Source: Streptomyces xylophagus
GTDB taxonomy: Bacteria; Actinomycetota; Actinomycetes; Streptomycetales; Streptomycetaceae
DNA length: 64,000 bases
Assembly (NCBI RefSeq): GCF_000716435.1
Contig: NZ_JNWO01000005.1
Coordinates: forward strand, 248,001-312,000
Reading direction: 5' to 3'
This document shows, piece by piece, positions 49,488 to 57,986 of the stretch. Below the pieces are notes generated by a model. That model did not search any database. It was not told where the DNA came from and saw only the letters and a list, made by a program, of their open reading frames with translations. How positions within the stretch are numbered: position 1 is the first letter of the stretch; every line of letters begins with the position of its first letter. The translations under genes were made by a program, and so were the position numbers.

Positions 49488-52172
49488 CTATTCGGCGCGG
49501 AGTGCGGTCGCCGTGCGGACGCGTGCCGCCCAGCCGGCCGGCAGCAGGGAGCCGAGGACGGCGACGACGACACCGGCGAGCCCGAGCAGAACCAGGTCCC
49601 GGGCGTCGTAGACATCGATCACGGATTCGGGCAGCCGCAGGTCCGCCGCGTGGCCCATCGCGGGGAGCACCGCGCTGTGCACGGCCAGGCCGAGTGGTAC
49701 GCCCAGGGCGCCGCCGGCCAGTCCGGGCAGGACGACCGAGGTGACGACCATCGTGACGGTCTGCCGGGGTGTCATGCCGAGCGCCTTGTGGATGCCCAGG
49801 TCGTGGACGCGCTCGTGGGTGTCGAGGACGACCCCGCCCAGCACACCGAGTCCAGCGACGCACACCAGCATCAGGGTGAGCAGTGCCGTGAGCGAGTCGA
49901 GGATGGTCGCGGTATCGCTGCCGTTCGTGTGCTTGGCGCTGGTCGCGCTGACGCCCAAGGGCTTCAACTCGGCGTCGAGCGCGGTGACATACGCGTCCGT
50001 GTCCGTGCCGGGCTTCAGATCGACGTACTGGGTCGTGGACTTGAGGTCGGGGGCGGCGGCCTTGAGCGTGCCGGCGTCGGTGAAGACCGTACGGCCGTCG
50101 TTGCCGGTGTCGAACACCTCCCCGACGATCCGGACCACAACTGCCTTGCCCCGCACGGCGAGTGTGACGGTGTCGCCGACCTTGGTCCCGGTGGCGGTCA
50201 GGATCGTACTGGGCACGACAGCCTCGCCCGCCTTCGTGAACCACCGCCCGCCGACCATGGTGAAGCCGCCCCAGGACGCGTCGCCGTCGAACGCGGTCAC
50301 GGTGACGGTTCCGCTCATGCCTGATACCGCCGCCTCCGTGGAGACGCTGCCGTAGTAGGCGCGGGTGCCCGGTTGGGCCGCGATCGCGGCGGTGACTGCG
50401 GCAGGGTCCGCCTGGTCGGCCGGATCGGCGCCGTCAGGCCCCTGGCGGACCGCCTTGCCGGTTCCGGCCTGCCCGCCCGGTGCGCCGACGGTGACATCGG
50501 CGGCGTTGTGGTTCTTGGCCGCGATCACCTCGCCCAGCGACGAGGACAGACCGGTCGCGAAGGTGACGGCCGCGACGCCGAACAGCACCGCGACCACCAT
50601 TGCGACCGTCCGCGCGGGCCGGGCGAACGGCCGCGCCAGCCCCAGCCCCACCGGCCGCGAGAAGGGCAACCGAGCAGCGAGCCGAGCCGCCCGTCGGCCT
50701 CGGCCTGCGGGTGGGGTGCGTTCGGCCGTCCGCCGGTCCCGGTCCGCGGCCGGGGTGAGATCTGTCGTCCGCGGGTCTCGGTGCGTGGTTGAGGTGTGCC
50801 GGCTCGCCTGTCGGTCGTGGCCCCCCGGTGGGGTGGACTGTGCTGTCTGCCGCCGGTCCTGGCCTGCGGGCGGGATGGCCCTGACCGTCCGCTGCTTGTG
50901 GCCGCCCTCGGCCGGGATGGGCCCTGCCGTCCGCTGCTTCCGGCCCACGGCCGGGATGCGCCCGGCCGTCCACTGGTTCCGGCCCGCCGCCAGGATGCGC
51001 CCGACCGCCCACCCGCCCCGGCCGGCCACCGATACGCGCCCGACCGCCAGCGCGTCGACCGTACGCAGCCGTCCTGCTCGCCACGCGCTCGCGCAGGCGG
51101 TGAGTGCGACCACGGTCAACACCCCGCCGATGACCGCGACATCGACCCACAGTTCGACGCCGAGCCCGGCTGTGCCGTAGGCGTCCGATGTCTCGGACAG
51201 GACGGGGACGGCGAGGAGGTGGCCGGTGGCCGTACCCAGCGCCGCGCCGACCACGGCCGGGAGCAGGGCCTGGCCCGCGCAGGCCCGTACGACCTGTCCG
51301 GGGGTGCAGCCGACGGCCTTGAGGATGCCGATGCGGCGCACGCCCGTGGCGACCGCGCCCGCGACCACGTTGCCGACGATCAGTACCGACATGACCAGGC
51401 CCAGCACCCCGAACGCGACGAGGAACGGCACGAACAGCGCGGTTTCCCGAGTGGCGATCTTCTTCACGCCGAGCCAGGACTGCGCTCCGGTCAGCGACTT
51501 CACGGGCAGCGCCGCCGTCACCGATGCGCGGTCCTGGGCCAGTTGGGCCGCGGTGTCGGCGTGGGTGAAGCGGTAGAGCATCTGGTAGCCGCCGATCCTG
51601 CCGGACGGCGTCAAGTCCGCGATCTGCGACGGGAGTACCCAGGCGTCGGCGGTACGGCTGACCGAGCGGGCCACGCCGACCACCGTCAGCGTCGGACTGC
51701 CGGGCAGGTCAGGGAAGTTCAGCTGCTGACCGAGCCGTACCTCGGGTCCGGTGTCCGCCGACACGACGATCTCGCCGGGCTTCTCGACCCAACGGCCCTT
51801 GGTCACCGCCACGTTGTCGACCGAGCCGCCGGACGTGGCACGCCCGGCGACCGCGATCGGTGCTCCGCTGTGCCCGTCGACGGCCGGGGTGACGGTCGCC
51901 GTCGGGAACGGGCCGGATGCGTCGGTCACCCCCAACGCCCGCGCGGAGTGGGCAAGTTGGGCCGCCGTGACCCGACTCGCGTCGAACTGGGCCGTCAACT
52001 GCGCCCCGTGCTGCCGGTCGAAGGCCTTCTCGAACGGCGCCTCGGACGAGACCAGCAGCGCGCCGCCCAGCACTGACGCCGTCACGGCCAGCATCGTGGC
52101 CAGCCCGATCACCAGTGTCTGCACCCGGCGGCGGGCCATGCCCGAGCGGATCACCCGGCCCAGCGCGCTCAT
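49488..52172 (-). CDS. ABC transporter permease, FtsX/MacB type, with repetitive linker
   Basis: 894 residues. Two FtsX-type units: N-terminal helix (VQTLVIGLATMLAVTASVLGG), large extracytoplasmic MacB-PCD domain, helices near FLVAFGVLGLVMSVLIVGNVVAGAVATG and following; then a second helix/domain/helix set starting VAMVVAVLFGVAAVTFATG. Between the halves lies an unusual cytoplasmic linker of about 120 residues built of 13-14 residue repeats rich in Arg, Pro, Gly. Works with the ATPase whose stop it overlaps (ATGA). Likely exports or resists a peptide antibiotic or lipid, or moves lipoproteins. A divergent two-component system is next door. Confidence 0.92.
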   Translation of the reverse strand: MSALGRVIRSGMARRRVQTLVIGLATMLAVTASVLGGALLVSSEAPFEKAFDRQHGAQLTAQFDASRVTAAQLAHSARALGVTDASGPFPTATVTPAVDGHSGAPIAVAGRATSGGSVDNVAVTKGRWVEKPGEIVVSADTGPEVRLGQQLNFPDLPGSPTLTVVGVARSVSRTADAWVLPSQIADLTPSGRIGGYQMLYRFTHADTAAQLAQDRASVTAALPVKSLTGAQSWLGVKKIATRETALFVPFLVAFGVLGLVMSVLIVGNVVAGAVATGVRRIGILKAVGCTPGQVVRACAGQALLPAVVGAALGTATGHLLAVPVLSETSDAYGTAGLGVELWVDVAVIGGVLTVVALTACASAWRAGRLRTVDALAVGRVSVAGRGGWAVGRILAAGRNQWTAGRIPAVGRKQRTAGPIPAEGGHKQRTVRAIPPAGQDRRQTAQSTPPGGHDRQASRHTSTTHRDPRTTDLTPAADRDRRTAERTPPAGRGRRAARLAARLPFSRPVGLGLARPFARPARTVAMVVAVLFGVAAVTFATGLSSSLGEVIAAKNHNAADVTVGAPGGQAGTGKAVRQGPDGADPADQADPAAVTAAIAAQPGTRAYYGSVSTEAAVSGMSGTVTVTAFDGDASWGGFTMVGGRWFTKAGEAVVPSTILTATGTKVGDTVTLAVRGKAVVVRIVGEVFDTGNDGRTVFTDAGTLKAAAPDLKSTTQYVDLKPGTDTDAYVTALDAELKPLGVSATSAKHTNGSDTATILDSLTALLTLMLVCVAGLGVLGGVVLDTHERVHDLGIHKALGMTPRQTVTMVVTSVVLPGLAGGALGVPLGLAVHSAVLPAMGHAADLRLPESVIDVYDARDLVLLGLAGVVVAVLGSLLPAGWAARVRTATALRAE
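50688..51047 (-). repeat. 39-42 bp minisatellite-like repeat inside the permease gene
   Basis: About nine in-frame units encode variants of GRIPAVGRKQRTA, for example GRILAAGRNQWTA, GPIPAEGGHKQRTV, RAIPPAGQDRRQTA, DLTPAADRDRRTA and ERTPPAGRGRRAA. Adjacent DNA units share GGGCGCATCC and CGGACGGC blocks. The array lies exactly in the cytoplasmic loop joining the two FtsX halves. Confidence 0.85.
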
Positions 52173-52894
52173 CGGACGGACTCCGGTTCCGTGTCGACGC
52201 CGGTGGTGGAGGTGGCGGCGGTGTCGGAGGTGATCCGGCCGTCCACGAGCCGGACCGTGCGGCGCGTACACGATTCCGCGAGCGCCATGTCGTGCGTGAC
52301 CACGAGGATCGTCTGGCCGTCGGCGTTCAACTCCCGTAGCAGTCGGCTGACTTCCTCGCCGGACGCCGAGTCCAGCGCGCCGGTCGGCTCGTCGGCCAGG
52401 AGCAGCGCGGGACGGTTCATCAACGCCCTTGCCACGGCGACCCGTTGACGCTCGCCGCCGGACAGCCGGCCGGGATGGGCTCCGGCGTGCCGTGCGATAC
52501 CGAGCGACTCCAGCAGCTCTGCCGCCCTGCTCTGCGACTCACGCCGCCCGAGACCGGCCAGCCGCGCGGGCAGGGCGACGTTGTCGGCGACCGACAGATC
52601 GTCCAGCAGATGGAAGAACTGGAAGACCATCCCGATCTTCGCCCGCCGGTAACGCGCCGCCCCGGCCTCGCCCAACCGGTCCACCCGCACCCCGTCCACG
52701 GTCACGGTCCCCGAGTCCGGCCGGTCGAGACCGGCGACGAGATTCAGCAGCGTCGACTTGCCGCTGCCCGACGGCCCGAGTACCGCGACGGCCTCACCGG
52801 CCCGCACACTCAGCGACGCGTCCTCCAGCGCCGGCGGCCCGCTGCCGTAGCGGCGGCTCACGTCGAGGAGTTCGATGAGGTGTGGTGTCGTCAT
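52169..52894 (-). CDS. ABC transporter ATP-binding protein, MacB/LolD type
   Basis: 241 residues. Walker A GPSGSGKST, Q loop VFQFFHLLDDLSV, signature LSGGERQRVAVARAL, Walker B LLLADEPTGALD and H loop VVTHD are all intact. The LDDLSVADNVALPARLAG stretch is typical of LolD/MacB-type exporters. ATG at 52894 with AGGAAGG upstream. Its stop overlaps the permease start. The divergent histidine kinase/response regulator pair is a likely regulator of this transporter. Confidence 0.95.
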   Translation of the reverse strand: MTTPHLIELLDVSRRYGSGPPALEDASLSVRAGEAVAVLGPSGSGKSTLLNLVAGLDRPDSGTVTVDGVRVDRLGEAGAARYRRAKIGMVFQFFHLLDDLSVADNVALPARLAGLGRRESQSRAAELLESLGIARHAGAHPGRLSGGERQRVAVARALMNRPALLLADEPTGALDSASGEEVSRLLRELNADGQTILVVTHDMALAESCTRRTVRLVDGRITSDTAATSTTGVDTEPESVR

Positions 52895-53028
52895 GGTGGC
52901 CTTCCTGATGGTGACCCTTCTCGGATCGGACGCCACCGACGCTAGGAAGGCGACCGCCGCGGGCGCGCCGGTCGCCCGGACCAAATGCCGTACCGCACTG
53001 GGGTGATGGACCACGACGTCATCCCTGA

Positions 53029-53047
53029 GATGTAGCCGACGGATGTA
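53029..53047. promoter_or_regulatory. Direct repeat GATGTA in the divergent ABC transporter / two-component promoter
   Basis: GATGTA at 53029-53034 is repeated at 53042-53047, start-to-start 13 bp, in the 210-bp region between the ABC operon and the kinase gene. It may be a response-regulator site; no firm promoter was located around it. Confidence 0.3.
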
Positions 53048-53104
53048 TGCGGCCCGTCCGCCGGAGGGATTCCGGGCGATGCCGCCGGCCGAGAGAATGG
53101 GCCG

Positions 53105-54367
53105 GTGACGGTGGCAAGGGAAGTCCGGGCCCGGCTGCGCCGAGCGGCCGGCGCGCTGCTGCGTCCCGGTGGTCAACTGCCGCGCCCCACAGGGGAACAG
53201 CGGCTCCTCGACGCGGGACTCGCGCTCGTCCTCACCTTCGTGGCGGTGCAGTACGCGTGGGGCGACGGCTACGAGGAAGCCCATCGGCACCGCATGACCG
53301 AACTGGTGATCCTGGTCTTCCTGGCCTCGGCGTCGCTGGCGTGGCGGCGCCGCTACCCCCTCGCCGTGCTGTGGATCGTGGCGGTCGCGATGGCACTGAC
53401 CCCGGACGACGTGGCCCGACTCACCTTCTACGCCTGCGTCATCGCCGCCTACAGCGCGGCGGCCTACAGTCCGCACCGGCTGCCGACCCTGGCGAGCCTC
53501 GCCGTGGTGGTCGCCCTCATCAGCAGATCGGGCCGAGCGGGCCCACCCGACCCGTACTTCTACGTCGCCCCCACCGTGCCCACCCAGTACGTGCCCCTGT
53601 TCATCTCGGTGCCGATCGTCGTGGCCGCCATCGGCCTGCGGACCTGGAAACTCCGGGCCGCCGAGACCCGCACCCGGCTGACCGCCGTGGAGAGCGCCCG
53701 GACCGAAGAGCTGCGTCGGGCCGTAGAACACGAACGCGCCCGGATCGCCCGGGAGTTGCACGACGTGGTCACCCACAACGTCAGCGTGATGGTCATCCAG
53801 GCCGGCGCCGCCCGCAAGATCATGGACAAGTCCCCCGACCGGGCACGCGAGGCACTGCTCGCGGTCGAGGCGGGCGGCCGGGCGGCGATGGGGGAACTGC
53901 GCAACGTGATGGGCCTGCTCACCATGGACCTGGATCCAGAGAGCGCGGAGCCGGAGAACTTCGCCCCGCAACCAGGCCTGGACCGGCTGGAGGCGCTGGT
54001 AGGCCGTGTGCGCAGCGCCGGCGTGCCCGTCGAACTGACCGTCTCCGGAGCACCCCGCCCCCTGTCCGCGGGAGTCGAACTCGCCGCCTACCGCGTGGTG
54101 CAGGAAGCCCTGACCAACACCGTGAAACACACGTCCGGAGCCGACGCGAGCGTCCAGGTGTCGTACGGCGACGACGAACTCCACGTCGAGATCACCGACA
54201 CCGGCGGCAGACCCGCGCCCGCCGCGACCACCGGCAACGGCCGCGGCCTGATCGGCCTGCGCGAACGCCTCGCCGTGTACGGCGGCACCCTGCGCACCGG
54301 CCCCCGCCCGCTCGGCGGCTACCGCGTCCAGGCCCTGATCCCCCTGCATCCCCTGGAGGACCTGTGA
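53105..54367 (+). CDS. NarL-type sensor histidine kinase
   Basis: 420 residues. Four to five hydrophobic N-terminal helices (about 35-185), with little outside the membrane (intramembrane-sensing layout). HisKA_3 domain: His219 in ARIARELHDVVTHNVSVM; ATPase domain: N box VVQEALTNTVKHT and G box GNGRGLIGLRERL. GTG start overlaps nothing upstream; GAGAAT lies 6 nt before it and could serve as a leaderless -10. The stop overlaps the response-regulator start (GTGA). Likely senses envelope stress or antibiotic and controls the adjacent exporter. Confidence 0.93.
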   Translation: MTVAREVRARLRRAAGALLRPGGQLPRPTGEQRLLDAGLALVLTFVAVQYAWGDGYEEAHRHRMTELVILVFLASASLAWRRRYPLAVLWIVAVAMALTPDDVARLTFYACVIAAYSAAAYSPHRLPTLASLAVVVALISRSGRAGPPDPYFYVAPTVPTQYVPLFISVPIVVAAIGLRTWKLRAAETRTRLTAVESARTEELRRAVEHERARIARELHDVVTHNVSVMVIQAGAARKIMDKSPDRAREALLAVEAGGRAAMGELRNVMGLLTMDLDPESAEPENFAPQPGLDRLEALVGRVRSAGVPVELTVSGAPRPLSAGVELAAYRVVQEALTNTVKHTSGADASVQVSYGDDELHVEITDTGGRPAPAATTGNGRGLIGLRERLAVYGGTLRTGPRPLGGYRVQALIPLHPLEDL

Positions 54368-55062
54368 ACCGGCCGCCGCGCGTCGTGGTCGCCGACGACC
54401 AGGCCCTCGTACGCACCGGCTTCCGGCTGATCCTCGACGCCGACGGCATCGAGGTGGTCGCCGAGGCGACCGACGGCGCGGAAGCCGTCGACGCGGTCCG
54501 GCGCACCCGGCCCGACGTGGTGCTGATGGACATCCGAATGCCCGACATGGACGGCCTGGAGGCGACCCGGCGCATCCTCGCCGGTACGTCCGAGGACGCG
54601 CCGCGCGTGGTCATGCTGACCACGTTCGACCTCGATCACTACGTCTACGCCGCGCTCGCCGCCGGAGCCAGCGGCTTCCTCCTCAAGGACGTCACGCCCG
54701 AACACCTCGTCGCCGCCGTCCGCACGGTGCGCGCCGGCGACGCCCTGCTCGCCCCCGCCATCACCCGCCGCCTGGTCGAGCGGTTCGCCCGCCGGGCCCC
54801 GGAATCGGCCTCCCTCCACCGCGACCTGGCCGCCCTCACACCCCGCGAACTGGATGTCCTCCGCCTGCTCGCCCAGGGCCTGAGCAACGCCGAACTGGCC
54901 ACCGGGCTCCATCTCTCCGAGGCCACGGTCAAGACCCACGTCTCCCACATCCTCGCCAAACTCTCCCTCCGCGACCGGGCCCAGGCGGTTGTCGTCGCAT
55001 ACGAGACGGGACTTGTCAGCCCCGGGGCGCGGCGGGAGGGCGAGGGCGCGGACGCGCGGTGA
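54364..55062 (+). CDS. NarL/LuxR-type response regulator
   Basis: 232 residues. Receiver domain with phospho-acceptor Asp56 in VVLMDIRMPDMDG, Thr in MLTTFD and Lys in FLLKDVTPE; C-terminal LuxR HTH (LTPRELDVLRLLAQGLSNAELATGLHLSEATVKTHVSHILAKLSLRDR). Starts with GTG overlapping the kinase stop. Cognate partner of that kinase. Converges on a P450 gene 29 nt beyond its stop. Confidence 0.95.
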   Translation: MNRPPRVVVADDQALVRTGFRLILDADGIEVVAEATDGAEAVDAVRRTRPDVVLMDIRMPDMDGLEATRRILAGTSEDAPRVVMLTTFDLDHYVYAALAAGASGFLLKDVTPEHLVAAVRTVRAGDALLAPAITRRLVERFARRAPESASLHRDLAALTPRELDVLRLLAQGLSNAELATGLHLSEATVKTHVSHILAKLSLRDRAQAVVVAYETGLVSPGARREGEGADAR

Positions 55063-55091
55063 GGCGGTCGTGGACGCGGTCACCCTGTCCG

Positions 55092-56396
55092 CTACGCCTC
55101 CGGACCTTGACTTACGGGGCACACGCCGACGGGCGTCGCGTGGTCGAGGGTGCTGGTGCTGGTGCCGGTGCTCGGGGAACTGTGGGTCGGCGGGGTGAAG
55201 GCGACGTCCAGGCGGGTGAGACCGCGGAAGTTGAGGCTGCGCTGCCACTTCGGCGGCTCGGTGCCGTCGAGACGCAGGTCGGGGAGCCGAGTGAGGAGCG
55301 CTTCCAGGACGATCGTGCCTTCCAGCCGGGCCAGCGCCGCGCCCAGGCAGAAGTGCGGACCGTGTCCGAACGCCATGTGCCGTCCGCCGGGCCGTTCGAA
55401 GTCGAGCACATGGGGATCGGGGAACACGGCCGGATCCCGGTTGGCGGCGCCGCACACCAGCAGCACCGTCTGCCCCTCGGCGATGGTGCGGCCTGCCAGG
55501 TCCAGGTCGTGCCGCGCCCGGCGCAGCATGAGCTGGACCGGGGCGTCGTAGCGCAGGAGTTCCTCGACCGCGGCGGGCATCAGGTCCGGCCGCTCGCGCA
55601 ACTGCTGTGCCGCGTGCGGGTGGTGGAGCAGGGCGAGGGTGGCGTTGCCGATGAAGTGGGTGGTGGTCTCGTGGCCGGCGATCAGCAACAGGGCGCAGTT
55701 GGCGAGGAGTTCGTCGGGGTCCTGGTCGGTGTTCTCGGCCTGCGCGGTCACCAGGGCGCGCAGGGTGTGCGGGGCCGGCGGGGTGTCCGGGCGGGTGAGG
55801 AGTTCCCGGAGGTAGGCGAGCATGTCCGCCATGCTCTGCGAGGCCTCGCGGTTGCGGTCGGCGTCGAGCCGGGAGTTGCCGATGGCCTCGGCGATCGGCG
55901 CGGACCAGGCGGCGAGGGCGGGGCGGTCCTGCTGCGGTACGTCGAGGAGGTCGCAGATGATGGTCAGCGGCAGCGGACGGGCGAGGTCCGCGACGATGTC
56001 CATCCGCCCGGTCGGCGCCGCGTGGGTGATGATCCGGTCGACGGCTTCGAAGATCCGGGCGCGGAGTGTCTCAACTGCCCGCGGGGAGAAGGCTTTGCTG
56101 ATCAGGGACCTCAGCCGGGCATGGTCCGGGGCGTCGTTGTAGAGCATCTGCCGGCTCAGGACCCGCGCCAACGGCCGTAGTTCTTCAGGGACTTCCTCGA
56201 TGTCGGGGTAACGCACCGAGGACAGCCCCGAGTTGCCCGTCGCGCTGCTGACCACCGCGTGCCCGGTCGCGATCCAGGCGCTCAAGTGACGGTCCCAGAA
56301 GAGCTCGTCGCTGTTCCGCAGCTCCTCGTAGAAGTCGTAGAGGCGCTCCTGGACCTGGGGTCGAAAGGCCGGCAGCAGCGAAGTAGGGGTGCGCAT
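55092..56396 (-). CDS. Cytochrome P450
   Basis: 434 residues. I helix LLIAGHETTTHF (oxygen-activating AGxxTT intact), ExxR in EELLRYD, heme Cys in FGHGPHFCLGAALARLE. Class I bacterial type needing ferredoxin and reductase, neither of which is encoded nearby. The C-terminus carries about 30 extra Ser/Thr-rich residues (PTHSSPSTGTSTSTLDH). TAGCCT ends 6 nt before the ATG, so the message may be leaderless. Follows the TTA-containing kinase on the same strand with a 146-nt gap. Substrate unknown; probably secondary metabolism. Confidence 0.93.
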   Translation of the reverse strand: MRTPTSLLPAFRPQVQERLYDFYEELRNSDELFWDRHLSAWIATGHAVVSSATGNSGLSSVRYPDIEEVPEELRPLARVLSRQMLYNDAPDHARLRSLISKAFSPRAVETLRARIFEAVDRIITHAAPTGRMDIVADLARPLPLTIICDLLDVPQQDRPALAAWSAPIAEAIGNSRLDADRNREASQSMADMLAYLRELLTRPDTPPAPHTLRALVTAQAENTDQDPDELLANCALLLIAGHETTTHFIGNATLALLHHPHAAQQLRERPDLMPAAVEELLRYDAPVQLMLRRARHDLDLAGRTIAEGQTVLLVCGAANRDPAVFPDPHVLDFERPGGRHMAFGHGPHFCLGAALARLEGTIVLEALLTRLPDLRLDGTEPPKWQRSLNFRGLTRLDVAFTPPTHSSPSTGTSTSTLDHATPVGVCPVSQGPEA

Positions 56397-56402
56397 CGCG
56401 TC

Positions 56403-56425
56403 AGGCTAGATCATGTTCGGACATG
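56403..56425 (-). promoter_or_regulatory. Leaderless -10 and inverted repeat upstream of the P450 gene
   Basis: On the minus strand TAGCCT (56408-56403) ends 6 nt before the P450 ATG. Immediately upstream is the inverted repeat CATGT-TCGG-ACATG (56412-56425), where a repressor would block polymerase. Confidence 0.45.
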
Positions 56426-56542
56426 GAGGAGTTGCCGTACCGGAAACAGGTTGTGGCGGTTCGTGTCGGTATCTCGGGGTGGCCCGGATACCACTTGGAC
56501 AGGGAGTTGGCCCCGCCCTGGATGAACCGCTCGGCTACGGGT

Positions 56543-57739
56543 TCAGCGCCGAGGGGGTGCCGGGGTGGTGAGGCTCGCGGTGTTGGGCGGGTCCTTCGGT
56601 GGTGTGTCCGCCGAGCTGTGGTCGGGGGAGAACCAGGCCAGGCCGACCAGCAGTGCCCCGAGGAAGATCAGCACGGCGGCGACCGTGCCCACTGCCCTGG
56701 AGCGTGGTACGACGACGGCGCGGGCTCCCGTGCGCTGCCGACGGCGTGTCCGGTGGGACGGAGCGGTGCCGGTGACGGCGGACGGGAAGGCGTAGGTGGT
56801 CACGGAGCCGGGGGCCGCGTCCCTCCTGGGCGCCACGTCCGCGTCCCAGGCGGTCACGCGGGGTTCCGGCTTCTTCGGCTCGGGGTGCGGTGCGGCCGCC
56901 GGGAGCGGCTCGGGACGCCCTCTCCAGGCGCCCGAGGCGAACCACTCGGCCGCCTGACGTGCCGTGGGGCGGTCCTCGGGTCGCTTGGCCAGGAGACCGA
57001 GTAAATAGTTCTCGAAGGCGGGCGGCAGTCCGACGCCGAGTTCCCGGGGTGGTACGGGGGCCGTGTCGAGATGGTGGTGCAGGACGGCGATGGGGCTGCC
57101 GGCGCGGAACGGCGGTTGTCCGGTGAGGAGTTGGTAGAGCACACAGCCGAGCGAGTAGACGTCGGACGGCGGTCCTGCGGGCTGGCCCAGGGCGCGTTCG
57201 GGGGCGATGTACAGGCTGGTTCCGACGATCTGGCCGGTCGCGGTGAGCGCGCCACCGGGGTCGTTCATGAACTGCGCGATGCCGAAGTCGCCTATTTTCA
57301 GGGAGCCGTTGGCGTCGAGGAGGAGGTTGCCGGGCTTGATGTCCCGGTGCACGATGCCCTGTTGGTGCGCGGCGGCGAGTCCGGCGGCCGACTCGGCGGC
57401 GATACGGGCCACTTGCTCGGCCGGCAGGGATCCCGCCTGGGTGAGCACGGAGGCGAGACTGTCGCCCTCGACCAGCTCCATCACCAGGAACAGTCGCCCC
57501 TCCTGCTCGCCGAAGTCGACGACGCCGACCACATGAGGGTGGCTGAGCCGGCCCGCGGTCTGGGCCTCCAGGCGGAAGCGGGCGGCGGCGGTGGGCTCGG
57601 AGTTCTGGGCGTGCAGGAGCTTGACGGCCACCGGCCTGCCGGCCATCTCGTCGTACGCCTGCCAGACCTCGCCCATCGCGCCACGCCCGATGGCGACGTT
57701 CAGCCGGTACCGGCCCGCTATCAGCACCTGTTCCTTCAT
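56543..57739 (-). CDS. Transmembrane Ser/Thr protein kinase with a TTA codon
   Basis: 398 residues. Kinase domain (about 8-270): IGRGAMGEVW glycine loop, VAVKLL lysine, HRDIKPGNLLL catalytic loop, IGDFGIAQF metal loop, APERALGQ. Then a Pro-rich juxtamembrane part, a membrane helix (AVGTVAAVLIFLGALLVGLAWF) and only about 30 residues outside. Codon 246 (57004-57002) is TTA, encoding Leu in FENYLLGLL; TTA is very rare in Streptomyces and makes translation depend on the bldA tRNA, tying the gene to development or antibiotic onset. Divergent from a SARP regulator that could be its substrate. ATG at 57739 without a strong SD. Confidence 0.92.
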   Translation of the reverse strand: MKEQVLIAGRYRLNVAIGRGAMGEVWQAYDEMAGRPVAVKLLHAQNSEPTAAARFRLEAQTAGRLSHPHVVGVVDFGEQEGRLFLVMELVEGDSLASVLTQAGSLPAEQVARIAAESAAGLAAAHQQGIVHRDIKPGNLLLDANGSLKIGDFGIAQFMNDPGGALTATGQIVGTSLYIAPERALGQPAGPPSDVYSLGCVLYQLLTGQPPFRAGSPIAVLHHHLDTAPVPPRELGVGLPPAFENYLLGLLAKRPEDRPTARQAAEWFASGAWRGRPEPLPAAAPHPEPKKPEPRVTAWDADVAPRRDAAPGSVTTYAFPSAVTGTAPSHRTRRRQRTGARAVVVPRSRAVGTVAAVLIFLGALLVGLAWFSPDHSSADTPPKDPPNTASLTTPAPPRR

Positions 57740-57973
57740 CCTCACGCAGGGAGACGACTCGACCGCTGACGGCCATGTCCCTTTGTGGGGACGGGTGTTG
57801 GTGGGGATGCCGCAGCCGCCCCAGCTTACTGGCGGCCCGACGGCGACTGACCCCAATCGGGAATCGACAGCCATGCCGATCGACCGGGATTCTGGTCCTG
57901 GCCACCGACACCATCGCGAACGAGGCCCGCGTCTCCCGCTGCGAGGCCCGTCTGGCGAGCCCGTTCGGCCCGC

Positions 57974-57979
57974 TAGACT
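57974..57979 (+). promoter_or_regulatory. -10 element of a leaderless promoter for the SARP gene
   Basis: TAGACT ends 7 nt before the GTG at 57987. No SD precedes the GTG, so transcription probably begins at the start codon. No clear -35 was seen, consistent with activator-dependent transcription. Confidence 0.5.
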
Positions 57980-57986
57980 CTGCCGG

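Noticed and set aside
53047..54363. Very long plus-strand frame that fuses kinase-region sequence to the response regulator
   Set aside because: The part before 54364 is Arg/Pro-rich shadow sequence over the histidine kinase gene; the regulator has its own GTG start overlapping the kinase stop.
56423..57004. Possible plus-strand gene starting MEELPYRKQVVAV
   Set aside because: Most of it overlaps the kinase gene in antisense and is low complexity; only the first 40 residues lie in intergenic DNA and match nothing known.
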